This document shows positions 16,349 to 24,037 of a stretch of DNA of 64,000 nt, piece by piece. This stretch comes from Candidatus Obscuribacterales bacterium (lineage in GTDB: Bacteria; Cyanobacteriota; Vampirovibrionia; Obscuribacterales; Obscuribacteraceae), in NCBI GenBank assembly GCA_019745415.1, contig JAIETF010000007.1, forward strand, positions 124,001-188,000, read 5' to 3'. The notes under the pieces are model-generated. The model saw nothing but the letters and a program-made list of their open reading frames with translations, had not been told where the DNA came from and made no database searches. The position numbers and the translations under genes are program-made. Position 1 is the first letter of the stretch, and every line of letters begins with the position of its first letter.

Positions 16349-17473
16349 ATGTCGAGCCAAGACCAAAAGCTCGGTCAAGGAAAAACAGTGGCGCGCTCAC
16401 TGGCAGCTCTGCTTTCTTTAGTGACCTTGTTTGGTTGGGCCGGCAGCGAACCAGCCCTGGCCCAGTTTAATGAAGTAGATGATCTGGCGGCAGAACAAGC
16501 CAAGGAAAAGCAAGAACTAGAGAACATGAAACAGGAACTGCGCTCTATCAAGGGCGAAGTCAATGATGCCATGCGCTCGATGAGCGAACTGACCCAGACA
16601 ATGCAGGAGCGCCCCATGGCTGGTGCCGCCCAGGCGGTTCATGAAATGCATCTCTTTGTCAAAGAGAAAGAAATCGACCTGGGAGGGGGCAAGAAAGCGC
16701 ATTGCCTGACATACAACGGAATGGTACCCGGTCCGGAACTACACCTTAAAGAAGGCGAACCGACAAGAATTGTCTTGCACAACGAATCGACCGTGCCGAC
16801 GAGCCTGCATTTCCATGGTTTGGTTCTACCTCACACAGTGGATGGACTGCCGAGGGCAGGCGCCGCCGCGACCAAAGATAGCCCGGCGAAATCAGAACGC
16901 TATCTGCGCCCGGGTGAAAACTTTGCCTATCAATTTATTCCTACTGTGCAAGCTTCCGGCTATTACCATCCCCAGGTAATGCATCTCAAACAACGCGATA
17001 TGGGTCTCTACGGAGCAATAGTCGTGCATCCGCGCTTGAACAGCCGTGCGCCCGATCAAGAACTGGCTTTGTTTATCAACAAAATGACTCTGCCGGCGAG
17101 TAAAGAAAGCGGACAAAAAGCCCAAGATGTTCTGGTAATTAATGGTAAAACAGCGCCGCATATTCCAGCCATAGAGACCAGCCCGGGAAAAAGGCTGAGA
17201 CTGCACATCTATAACTTAAGCGACCAAGCCGTGCCCTTGCATTTAGGCGGTCACCGCCTGGAAGTGGTGGCTAGCAATGGCTCAGACCCACTGGAGCCGC
17301 ATGTGATTAGAGACACAATCAATCTCAATCCGGCAGACCGTGTGGTTGTCGATGTATTAGCCGATAATCCCGGCGTCTGGTCCCTGGCTTCCGATCGCGC
17401 CAACCAGGTGATCGACAAAGAGGGCAATTTTCCCAGTGGCTTAGCTGTTGTATTCAAATATAAACTGCAGTAA
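16349..17473 (+). CDS. Secreted multicopper-oxidase-like cupredoxin protein, copper sites degenerate
   Basis: 374 aa. A signal peptide ends near ALA-Q (residue about 34) and is followed by a coiled coil (EQAKEKQELENMKQELRS, about 45-90). Two cupredoxin domains follow. The first has the type 2/3 copper motif SLHFHGLVLPHTVDGLP, but the second His-X-His site reads YYHPQVMHLKQRDMGLYG instead of the usual WYHSH. The second domain has PLHLGGHRLEVVA where HPxHLHGH is expected, and the C-terminal HCHxxxH copper motif is missing (WSLASDRAN in its place). An intact trinuclear site is therefore unlikely; it may bind copper differently or serve a structural role. It follows the universal stress gene by 2 bp. 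Confidence 0.75.
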   Translation: MSSQDQKLGQGKTVARSLAALLSLVTLFGWAGSEPALAQFNEVDDLAAEQAKEKQELENMKQELRSIKGEVNDAMRSMSELTQTMQERPMAGAAQAVHEMHLFVKEKEIDLGGGKKAHCLTYNGMVPGPELHLKEGEPTRIVLHNESTVPTSLHFHGLVLPHTVDGLPRAGAAATKDSPAKSERYLRPGENFAYQFIPTVQASGYYHPQVMHLKQRDMGLYGAIVVHPRLNSRAPDQELALFINKMTLPASKESGQKAQDVLVINGKTAPHIPAIETSPGKRLRLHIYNLSDQAVPLHLGGHRLEVVASNGSDPLEPHVIRDTINLNPADRVVVDVLADNPGVWSLASDRANQVIDKEGNFPSGLAVVFKYKLQ

Positions 17474-17601
17474 GAAACACTAGCTCGAGAAAACCAGACT
17501 TAATAAATTATCTGCAATCTGCCCTTAATATTAGAAAGAAACTCTTCCCTCTGAAGCTCAGGCACCTTTTACTTGAAGTAGTGAAGCGAGGGCGAGCCTA
17601 G

Positions 17602-17943
17602 ATGAATTATTCCAACGATTTTGACGACCTAGATAGAACCAAACCGGAAGCAAACCAGCCGAGGATACCCGATGCCGTTTCCTACGGCAGTCTATTGAAT
17701 GTTTTGAAAAATCGCTCCGATGCACGCCAAAACGAGAAAGAAAACCACAACTTCCATCATGACAGCGCCGACCAAGCTTATATTATGGAACTAGCTCATA
17801 ATTTGAGACAAGGCTATCTGCAAGACGTCATGGACTTGCGCATGGAGAGACTGGACCAAATTAACGGACGCGGACGCTCGGGTAAAAATGTCGAAATGCC
17901 CCTCTTCAATGAAGTCCCAAGCCTAAAGTTCTTCCTGAAATAA
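17602..17943 (+). CDS. Hypothetical protein, 113 aa
   Basis: ATG start with a GAGGG-type ribosome site in the preceding 15 nt. The protein is hydrophilic, rich in Asn, Asp and Arg, with no membrane segment or recognised domain. The middle (AYIMELAHNLRQGYLQDVMDLRMERLDQI) looks helical and the C terminus (LFNEVPSLKFFLK) is more hydrophobic. It converges on the small gene at 17957 with 13 bp between stops. I cannot assign a function. Confidence 0.5.
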   Translation: MNYSNDFDDLDRTKPEANQPRIPDAVSYGSLLNVLKNRSDARQNEKENHNFHHDSADQAYIMELAHNLRQGYLQDVMDLRMERLDQINGRGRSGKNVEMPLFNEVPSLKFFLK

Positions 17944-17956
17944 GGTCAAACCGAGT

Positions 17957-18256
17957 CTACTGCCGCAGAGCCGCAAGGGCACTGTCTACTCTTTCACGAC
18001 TGAGACCGGTATGTCGGCAAAATATAGACCAACCAATTTCGATTACTTCTTCCCAGAAATCGAAGAATATTTCTTGATTGAGATAACCCAGACCCTTTTC
18101 ATAGGAATAGTCGGCCAAAATAGCCTTAGCCATGTCATGCTGAATCATATGCTGAAGGTCGAACCAATTGTCCTCTAGAGCAAGTTCGAAGAGTACTCGC
18201 AAATACTCAGTTTGTCCGTATCGGGACTCGGCCAGTTCTCGTAATCGATCATCCAT
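17957..18256 (-). CDS. Hypothetical helical protein, 99 aa
   Basis: Acidic, probably all-helical small protein beginning MDDRLRELAESRYGQ, with aromatic-rich helices (EIFFDFWEEVIEIGWSIF) and a C-terminal RERVDSALAALRQ. No signal peptide or known motif. It starts at ATG 18256; I see no strong ribosome site. The gap on its 5' side (18257-18438) carries short CAATCAGACT-like repeats and the leader of the next gene on the other strand. Confidence 0.45.
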   Translation of the reverse strand: MDDRLRELAESRYGQTEYLRVLFELALEDNWFDLQHMIQHDMAKAILADYSYEKGLGYLNQEIFFDFWEEVIEIGWSIFCRHTGLSRERVDSALAALRQ

Positions 18257-18438
18257 TAGGAATTAATCTCAGTCACAATCAAACTCAATCAGACTCAATC
18301 TCTTCTCAGCAAAACCAGGGGTATTCTTCAAAACTATCATAAAACAGCCATTTTTGAAGGTTGGGAAGAGAATTAAGGCAAAAGCCTCTAAAAGTCGGAT
18401 ATAGTGAACAAAGCAAAATATTCAGGACATCAGTTTTT

Positions 18439-19005
18439 ATGCCTACTGAGCAATTGTTCCGCATAAAGTCTCAGCTCTCTACCAAAGAGCTGACGGTATC
18501 GGACGGACTACTGCTTACTTTGAGAGCCCTGCGCGGGCATATGCCCGAGAACCGCCTTTTGTGGCTCAATCGCGAATTATTGGGTTATCGACCGGAAGAC
18601 CTGGAAGAGTTCTCGACACCGGAGCCTAAGAAAACTGTCTTCCCGCGCATAGTTATGCTCTGGTCGCCGGCGCGCAAACAACACGAAGAAGAGAAACTGA
18701 CATCGCCTCGTTATCGTTATTTGCAGGGCACCTGGGGCAAGCTGGACGAAAGCGGCGGCATAACGACAATTGCAGCCCCTCAGCTATTGGAAAAGAGTAT
18801 CTTTTGCAATATTGGACTGCAACAGCTGGAAGCGCAACTGCAGGAGATGGAGGATCGAGACGGCTCCTCCCTCTTCTCGATGAGTCACGATCTTGAAACA
18901 GGAGCCGAGTTCTATTGCTTCGCCCGCGAACTCAGCCGTATAACCGAAGCAGTCCGCATCAAGCTTTGCCAATTCATAGACGAAGCCCTCCAAGAACTAG
19001 CCTAA
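18439..19005 (+). CDS. Hypothetical protein with AbiTii-like N terminus
   Basis: 188 aa from the ATG at 18439, which has AGGA about 11 nt upstream. The same frame opens at a TTG at 18361, but the purine run there abuts the start codon, so the ATG is preferred. Residues about 1-50 (LSTKELTVSDGLLLTLRAL, then NRLLWLNRELLGY) resemble the AbiTii-type domain found in phage-abortive-infection proteins, where a helical pair precedes an LNxELxGY motif. This is a weak, pattern-level match. The rest is unassigned. The 3' end and stop codon run into a degenerate 14-bp tandem repeat. Confidence 0.5.
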   Translation: MPTEQLFRIKSQLSTKELTVSDGLLLTLRALRGHMPENRLLWLNRELLGYRPEDLEEFSTPEPKKTVFPRIVMLWSPARKQHEEEKLTSPRYRYLQGTWGKLDESGGITTIAAPQLLEKSIFCNIGLQQLEAQLQEMEDRDGSSLFSMSHDLETGAEFYCFARELSRITEAVRIKLCQFIDEALQELA

Positions 19006-19111
19006 GAGAATTAGCCTAAAAGACCCGGCCAACTAAAGAAATTAGCCTAGAAAAACTTGCCTGGAAAAACTTGCACAAAATAGCTAGCATAAAAGAAATG
19101 GCATAGAAAGC
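18995..19111. repeat. Degenerate ~14-bp tandem repeat that copies the gene's last codons and stop
   Basis: Units related to AACTAGCCTAAGAG begin inside the final codons of the preceding gene and continue for about eight decaying copies, several of them repeating the TAG/TAA stop context. They end about 25 bp before the next gene's start. Confidence 0.65.
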
Positions 19112-19135
19112 CGTAATCTCACAAAGTTCGTCTCA

Positions 19136-20230
19136 ATGAAAAAACCACCTATCCCTCTAGCCATGGTCTTGCACATTATTGTCTGGTCTAGCCTGATTTT
19201 GCCCAGTCTGGTGCTTTCCGATTGCGCAACGGTTAGCGCCCAAGCAATTGAAAAATCATTCCCCGAAGTCTTGCAAGAACTGGAAGTCAAAGCCGGGCTT
19301 GCAATTGAACCTAGCCTCCCTCTTTTAGTGCGCACCGAAAGACTGGAAAAAACAGTCTTTGGCTGCCCCCAGCCAGGTTCAATCATCACTCGAATCAACG
19401 GTCTCAGCGATCTGCTCAGAAACGGCAGTGCCAAGCCCCAAGAAAGTGCAAGAGAAGCCTTCGACCAGGAAAACTTGCCGGCAGAAAAGCTGAGCAGCGA
19501 GAAACTAGCCAAAGTGAGAGAACTTCTAGCGAGTGCCCAAATCGAATCTATCTTGCCGGCAGAAAACACTACGCCGCCGCACTTCTTTCGAATCAGTAAA
19601 GGCGGCGAAGCCGCAAAAGAGAGCAGTGACTATCTAGAACAAGTGATGGCGGCAAGCAAGAACCGCACCTTTCGTTTTGCCTCAATGCCCATTACCGTCT
19701 ATATCACACCGATACAAGACCAGTCTTTGATGAAAGCCGTCAGAGAAGGCTTCTTCGACTGGGAGAGCCGGGGCGCAAAAGTGAAATTTGTCGAAACCAA
19801 TGCTCAGTCGGCGCGCATCAAGGTGATCTGGAGTCGACTGGGAGTCAGTTCGGACAAAAATGACTGCACCCTGGGTGCCCACACCATTACCAAATGGACC
19901 AAGCATCCTTCAGGCAAACTGGCAGTCATGTCAATCAGCGCTATTCCTGTGCCCATCTACATTCCCAATCTTGGTCCCAAGTATACGGTGCCACCCCAGG
20001 TAATCGAGGTGAACCTAGACCTCATCTATTCAAAAGTACCAGAAGCACGATATTTACTTACCAAGAATATAATCGCCCATGAACTAGGGCACGCCATGGG
20101 ATTGCTCGGTCACAGCCCCGAGCGGGGCGATCTGATGTTCAGCATCACCGATGAGCATTCAAGACTGAGCCAGAGAGACTTGAACACACTAGAAAGACTC
20201 TACCAGCGCAAAGTGGACGTGCCTCTTTAA
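19136..20230 (+). CDS. Secreted metzincin (matrixin-like) zinc metalloprotease
   Basis: 364 aa. An N-terminal signal segment (residues about 7-32, LAMVLHIIVWSSLILPSLVL) directs export. Residues about 175-360 form the protease domain, with the zinc-binding and catalytic motif HELGHAMGLLGHS (about 321-333; three His plus Glu) followed by the Met-turn segment DLMFSIT, the arrangement of M10 matrixins. The part between (about 45-160) could be a pro-region; I see no clear cysteine switch. Predicted to cut proteins outside the membrane. It converges on the small secreted protein at 20233 with 2 bp between stops. Confidence 0.88.
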   Translation: MKKPPIPLAMVLHIIVWSSLILPSLVLSDCATVSAQAIEKSFPEVLQELEVKAGLAIEPSLPLLVRTERLEKTVFGCPQPGSIITRINGLSDLLRNGSAKPQESAREAFDQENLPAEKLSSEKLAKVRELLASAQIESILPAENTTPPHFFRISKGGEAAKESSDYLEQVMAASKNRTFRFASMPITVYITPIQDQSLMKAVREGFFDWESRGAKVKFVETNAQSARIKVIWSRLGVSSDKNDCTLGAHTITKWTKHPSGKLAVMSISAIPVPIYIPNLGPKYTVPPQVIEVNLDLIYSKVPEARYLLTKNIIAHELGHAMGLLGHSPERGDLMFSITDEHSRLSQRDLNTLERLYQRKVDVPL

Positions 20231-20232
20231 AA

Positions 20233-20847
20233 TCAGTAGCGATAAGGTGCCACACCCAGACGATTGCGCAATTCGCCGTCTAGATTTTTGACATTGCCTT
20301 CTAGTTCGGTGAGAGCGACCTTGCGCTGCAGCACCTTACCGAGCAAGCGCTCGCCTGTGTTTGGATCTTTAGCCAGAGGGTCGTTCTGCACTTTCAAATA
20401 ATCTGAAAAAAGGGCGCGAGCATCGCTGAAATATTGGTAGTACCCGCGGTGCAGCTGCTCAGTTTCAGGAAAGAGAGGCAACTGCTTCATTTGATCAATG
20501 GCAAGGCTATATTTAGCAACGAGAGAATTGAGCAGCTTCTGCCCGGCCAGTTTCTCTTCCCCCGGCACAAACATGGAAAGTCCTCGTGACATGAGACCAT
20601 CAGCCTGCTGTCTTTCAGAGGGAGTCATCTGCGCCTGCCTGCGTATTTGGTCATAAGAGGCGAACCAACGCTTGATCATTGCCGGGTCAGTGGCCGGTCT
20701 TTGCGAATTGGAGAACTGTTCACCACCGGTCGGCGCTCCGCCCTGCGGCTGATAATTTTGATATTGCGGCTGACTTTGGGCTGGACATTGAAGCAACAGA
20801 ACCGCAGACAAGAGCAAAAGCGAATATTTCATGGCACTCCCCAGCAT
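20233..20847 (-). CDS. Secreted hypothetical protein, 204 aa
   Basis: Two starts are plausible: ATG 20847 with GGAGG 5 nt upstream, and ATG 20832 (MKYSLLLLSAVLLLQ), which begins directly at a signal peptide and has GGGGAG before it. The mature part starts with a Gln/Tyr/Asn-rich stretch (QPQYQNYQPQGG), then long amphipathic helices with repeated Leu and Lys/Glu. No lipobox of standard form. Unrecognised family; an exported helical protein is all the sequence shows. Confidence 0.6.
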   Translation of the reverse strand: MLGSAMKYSLLLLSAVLLLQCPAQSQPQYQNYQPQGGAPTGGEQFSNSQRPATDPAMIKRWFASYDQIRRQAQMTPSERQQADGLMSRGLSMFVPGEEKLAGQKLLNSLVAKYSLAIDQMKQLPLFPETEQLHRGYYQYFSDARALFSDYLKVQNDPLAKDPNTGERLLGKVLQRKVALTELEGNVKNLDGELRNRLGVAPYRY

Positions 20848-20968
20848 CGCTACCTCCGGACAAGGACTATTCTATATTCTTTCCCCAAAAAGAAAAAATA
20901 ATCGTATCTGTTTGGACCTGATTGGGGCATAGCAATATAGAAGCGCATAATTCTCGAAAGGGGCCCAA

Positions 20969-21745
20969 ATGACCATACTTGTGGCGGTGAAAAAAAATGG
21001 CAGAGTTTTTCTAGGAGCAGACCGCATGATGACCACCGGCAGCGAATATGCGGTCGATGTGGTGAACGGCTCAAAAATAATCAAGCTGAAGCATGCCTAT
21101 ATTGCCACAAGCGGCTACACCCTTCTAGACAACTGCATCGAACATCTCTACCGCACAAAACATCCGATGATGGAGAACACCTTCAAGAACAGGAACGAAG
21201 TCTTTCAATTTTTTCTCGACCTCTACACCGAGCTGAAGAAAAACTACACTCTGGTAGATACAGGTAAGGATACTTTTGCCGCGATTTACAACGTTTTTCT
21301 GGTGGCCACCCCGGTCAGCATTTTTTCGATTTCGCAAAATCTTTCTGTTAATGAATACGATCGCTTTGCCGCCCGCGGCTCAGGTTCAGACTTTGCCAAA
21401 GGTTGCCTTTACGGCATTTACGACCTAGTGGATGACGGCATCACCATTACCCGCTTGGCCTTAGAGGCATCTTGCCATTTCTCGGTCTATTGCAAAGAGC
21501 CTATAGACATAGTGGAAGTAAAAGCGGAAGATTTCGGCAAACTGCATGCAGAAGGACCGAAGCAGAAGATGAAACTGCTCACCCATGCAGCCAGAAAGGG
21601 ACTGCCAGGAATGGTCTTGATTGAAAAGAACAAGGTCGCAGCAAGCGCGGCAGCCGGCAAGAAACAAAGTCAGGCGAAAAAGTCGTCCAAATCTCCGCCT
21701 GCAGACAAATCTATAAAAACAGATAAAAAGCGCAAGTCAAAATAG
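20969..21745 (+). CDS. HslV/proteasome-beta-like Ntn-hydrolase
   Basis: 258 aa with ATG start and a GAAAGG site upstream. The N terminus MTILVAVKKNGRVFLGADRM lines up with HslV: removing Met would expose Thr1, the nucleophile, with Asp17 in GAD and a Lys near position 35 (GSKIIKLK) at the expected sites. Farther on, RGSGSDFAKGCLYGIYD and LALEASCHFSVYCKEP match the HslV helix-strand core (GSGGPYA, ICIYTN). So the fold and probably the active site are those of a proteasome-type threonine protease. Odd points: no hslU ATPase nearby, and a Lys/Ser-rich tail of about 45 residues (KKSSKSPPADKSIKT) absent from HslV. Substrate and partner unknown. Confidence 0.75.
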   Translation: MTILVAVKKNGRVFLGADRMMTTGSEYAVDVVNGSKIIKLKHAYIATSGYTLLDNCIEHLYRTKHPMMENTFKNRNEVFQFFLDLYTELKKNYTLVDTGKDTFAAIYNVFLVATPVSIFSISQNLSVNEYDRFAARGSGSDFAKGCLYGIYDLVDDGITITRLALEASCHFSVYCKEPIDIVEVKAEDFGKLHAEGPKQKMKLLTHAARKGLPGMVLIEKNKVAASAAAGKKQSQAKKSSKSPPADKSIKTDKKRKSK

Positions 21746-22127
21746 CCAAGAAACCAAATATAGTATCAAAAGCGGTGATACCACATAGAATACCAAATGC
21801 GGATCTGCAACACCGTCAAATTTGGTGTCTCTTTGTCTAGATTGAGGCAGTTTATTGCTATGGCGCTTCCCAAAAGTTCTCTTATTTCGGGACTGACGAC
21901 AAAGCTGTGCCCAATGAATTTAAGACTTCGCGACCGACGAGACTGGAGCCGAGAGTGACCTAAAAATAAACAGCGGTAAAGCCGGCACCCAATGTAAACA
22001 AAACTTTGCTCTATTCTCTTGGAGGTTTAAAACTCTCTAGAACGCGGTACTTTAATTAGATACTGGCTACTTTAACTTCGCAAATTAAAGCCTGGCAAAC
22101 CCCATTTCACTTTGGTAAGTCTAAAAT
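21746..22127. other. Intergenic gap, no gene seen
   Basis: About 380 bp between the HslV-like gene and the MshEN-like gene. I find no ORF with a convincing ribosome site and no recognisable RNA. It must hold the promoter and leader of the gene at 22128. Confidence 0.5.
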
Positions 22128-23195
22128 ATGCCTACAAATTTGCGTCAACTGCTGGAAGACTCTTCGATAGTTGGAGCAGCAACCTTAGTTAGAGCAGAAA
22201 AACTTGCCAGGCTGAGCGGTCTATCCCTTGGCAAATCGCTAATTTCGCTTGACTCAATCTCTTTGAATGAGCTGGAAGCAGCTCTAGAGGCTCGTCACAT
22301 GATCGATGATGGTTTGATCAGTCACGACTGCGCCTGCCGAGCCATGCAAACAGTGAGAAGAAGAGGCTGGAATCTTACCGATTCGCTTATGGCTATTGAT
22401 GCTGAAGCTTTCACGGCTAGGCGATCTCGGCTGGGGGAGCTTTTTCTCGATGCCGGCATTGTAGACGAAAGGCAATTGGAAATCTGTCTCAATTCGGCCA
22501 CTTTTGTCGGTTACCCCTTGGGCAAGACTCTGACAATATTCGATACTGTCGACGAAGCCTTGATTACAAAATCGCTCGATTGGCAGAAAAAGTTGAGATT
22601 GGGTGAGTTGGACCGCAAAGAAACCCTAAATCGCATTAGAGAACTGCATCAATCTAAAACTCGTATAGACCGCTCTGGGGCTAAGCTAGAACAACTTCTT
22701 GAAGCCGCAGAACTTTCTGCGGTCACCGAACCATCAACCCGCAAAGATGGAGATGTGCGCTCGATTGACTCGCTTACCAGGCTGCACAGCCTCGACCGCA
22801 AAACCATCATCGCTTCGGTCAAGCTTATCGCACTGGTGCAAGAAGGCTTAATAAGCATGAAAGAAGCAGCCAAACTGCTCAAATATATAGACAAATACAC
22901 CGACGGCGCTGACCAAGAGAGCCCGGGAAATAGCCTGTTTGATTTTCTAAGACAGACCGGACTTCTAGACGCCAAGCGCTGTCGCCAACTCTTTGATGAA
23001 GCGCAAGAGAATGAACAAAAAGAGAATATATTGAAAGACCCGGCCAGGCTTACCGAATTACTCTTAACCCGCTATAGAGAAGATACTGAGCTTATAAAAT
23101 CAGCCACTGTGCTTTATCAACTATTGCAGACCCAAAAACTAAATAGAGAAGAAGCCCTACTAACCTTCGGTTTCTTAAAATTCGGGCTAAAATAA
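22128..23195 (+). CDS. MshEN-like repeat protein, 355 aa
   Basis: ATG start. Soluble helical protein built from short repeats of the form LGELFLDAGIVDERQLEICL and LRQLLEDSSIVGAATLVRA, resembling the helical MshEN/GspE-N units that in other bacteria bind c-di-GMP or join secretion ATPases. The nucleotide-binding RLGxxL pattern appears only loosely (SRLGELFLDAG near residue 104). A similar repeat lies in the acidic protein at 7686-10211. A second helical half (about 220-355) also carries a unit of this type (LFDFLRQTGLLDAKRCRQLF). No ATPase domain follows, so it is a stand-alone sensor or adaptor by inference. Confidence 0.55.
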   Translation: MPTNLRQLLEDSSIVGAATLVRAEKLARLSGLSLGKSLISLDSISLNELEAALEARHMIDDGLISHDCACRAMQTVRRRGWNLTDSLMAIDAEAFTARRSRLGELFLDAGIVDERQLEICLNSATFVGYPLGKTLTIFDTVDEALITKSLDWQKKLRLGELDRKETLNRIRELHQSKTRIDRSGAKLEQLLEAAELSAVTEPSTRKDGDVRSIDSLTRLHSLDRKTIIASVKLIALVQEGLISMKEAAKLLKYIDKYTDGADQESPGNSLFDFLRQTGLLDAKRCRQLFDEAQENEQKENILKDPARLTELLLTRYREDTELIKSATVLYQLLQTQKLNREEALLTFGFLKFGLK

Positions 23196-23235
23196 CCAAG
23201 TAAGAGTATTTAGCAAATTACAACGGTAACCAACC

Positions 23236-23709
23236 TTGCTCTTTTCTCAAACAACTGAATACGCCCTCAGAGCTGTGGTTTATCTTGGGCAGTCATACAA
23301 AGAAAAGACACTGCGTACCAGCCAAGAAATATCTGAAATTACTAAAGTGCCGGCGCCTTACCTGGCTAAAGTTTTGCAGTCGCTCACCAAGGCAGGCATC
23401 GTCAACTCACAAAGAGGCTTGGGCGGCGGCTTCAGCCTAGCGATTGCGCCAAATGAACTGACTGTCTTGACCGTCATAAACGCAGTAGATCCATTCGAAC
23501 GTATCACCAGCTGCCCGCTCAAACTAGAAGCTCATGGCGAGCACCTCTGCCCCTTGCACAAAGAATTGGACGGGGTGATAGCCAATGCTCAGAGCGTATT
23601 TGCCGCCGCCACCATCGAGGTCTTGCTTACAACCGAGACTACTTCTATACCGCTCTGTAACGTACTAACCCAAAAAACATCAGGAGATGAAAATTGTTCG
23701 TTTCAATAA
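23236..23709 (+). CDS. Rrf2-family transcriptional regulator
   Basis: 157 aa, TTG start. The winged helix covers residues 1-80 (SQTTEYALRAVVYLGQ, PAPYLAKVLQSLTKAGIV, the wing SQRGLGGGFSLA), as in IscR/NsrR/RsrR. The segment ITSCPLKLEAHGEHLCPLHKEL supplies two Cys in the region where Rrf2 proteins bind an Fe-S cluster, but the third canonical Cys is not in the usual spacing, so the cofactor is uncertain. It overlaps the next gene by 16 bp. The pair is likely regulated together, probably in response to iron, nitric oxide or redox state (inference). Confidence 0.9.
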   Translation: MLFSQTTEYALRAVVYLGQSYKEKTLRTSQEISEITKVPAPYLAKVLQSLTKAGIVNSQRGLGGGFSLAIAPNELTVLTVINAVDPFERITSCPLKLEAHGEHLCPLHKELDGVIANAQSVFAAATIEVLLTTETTSIPLCNVLTQKTSGDENCSFQ

Positions 23710-24032
23710 ACCACATACCGGTAAAGGCTGGTCGTGAAGATGATTTCGAAAATCTCTTTCGGCAACGAGAAAGGCATGTGGAAAACCAGCCCGGCTTCAT
23801 CAGCCTCGACATCCTCAAGCCCGGAATGCGCTCTATTCCAGGCGGCAAGCCCGAACCAAACGGTAATGAGTACCAGGTTATGACGCGCTGGCAGAGCGAA
23901 GCCGACTTTCGCGGCTGGATAAGCAGTGATTCCTTCAAAAAATCACATGCCAGAGATACAGACCCGACAATCTTCGACGGCAAGTCTTATCTAACCTTTC
24001 ATCAGACGGTGGACGGCGCCGGCGCTCCCTAA
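23694..24032 (+). CDS. ABM-domain (heme-degrading monooxygenase-like) protein
   Basis: 112 aa, TTG start preceded by AGGAGATG inside the 3' end of the Rrf2 gene (16-bp overlap). The ABM ferredoxin-like fold is clear from FVSINHIPVKAGREDDFENLF, the HVENQPGFISLDIL segment and YQVMTRWQSEADFRGWISSDSFKKSH, which resembles HmoA/HmoB/IsdG-type heme monooxygenases. The C-terminal His/Trp pattern is consistent with heme binding, but a related antibiotic-biosynthesis monooxygenase cannot be excluded. Coupling to an Rrf2 regulator fits an iron or heme homeostasis unit. Confidence 0.8.
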   Translation: MFVSINHIPVKAGREDDFENLFRQRERHVENQPGFISLDILKPGMRSIPGGKPEPNGNEYQVMTRWQSEADFRGWISSDSFKKSHARDTDPTIFDGKSYLTFHQTVDGAGAP

Positions 24033-24037
24033 CTTGC

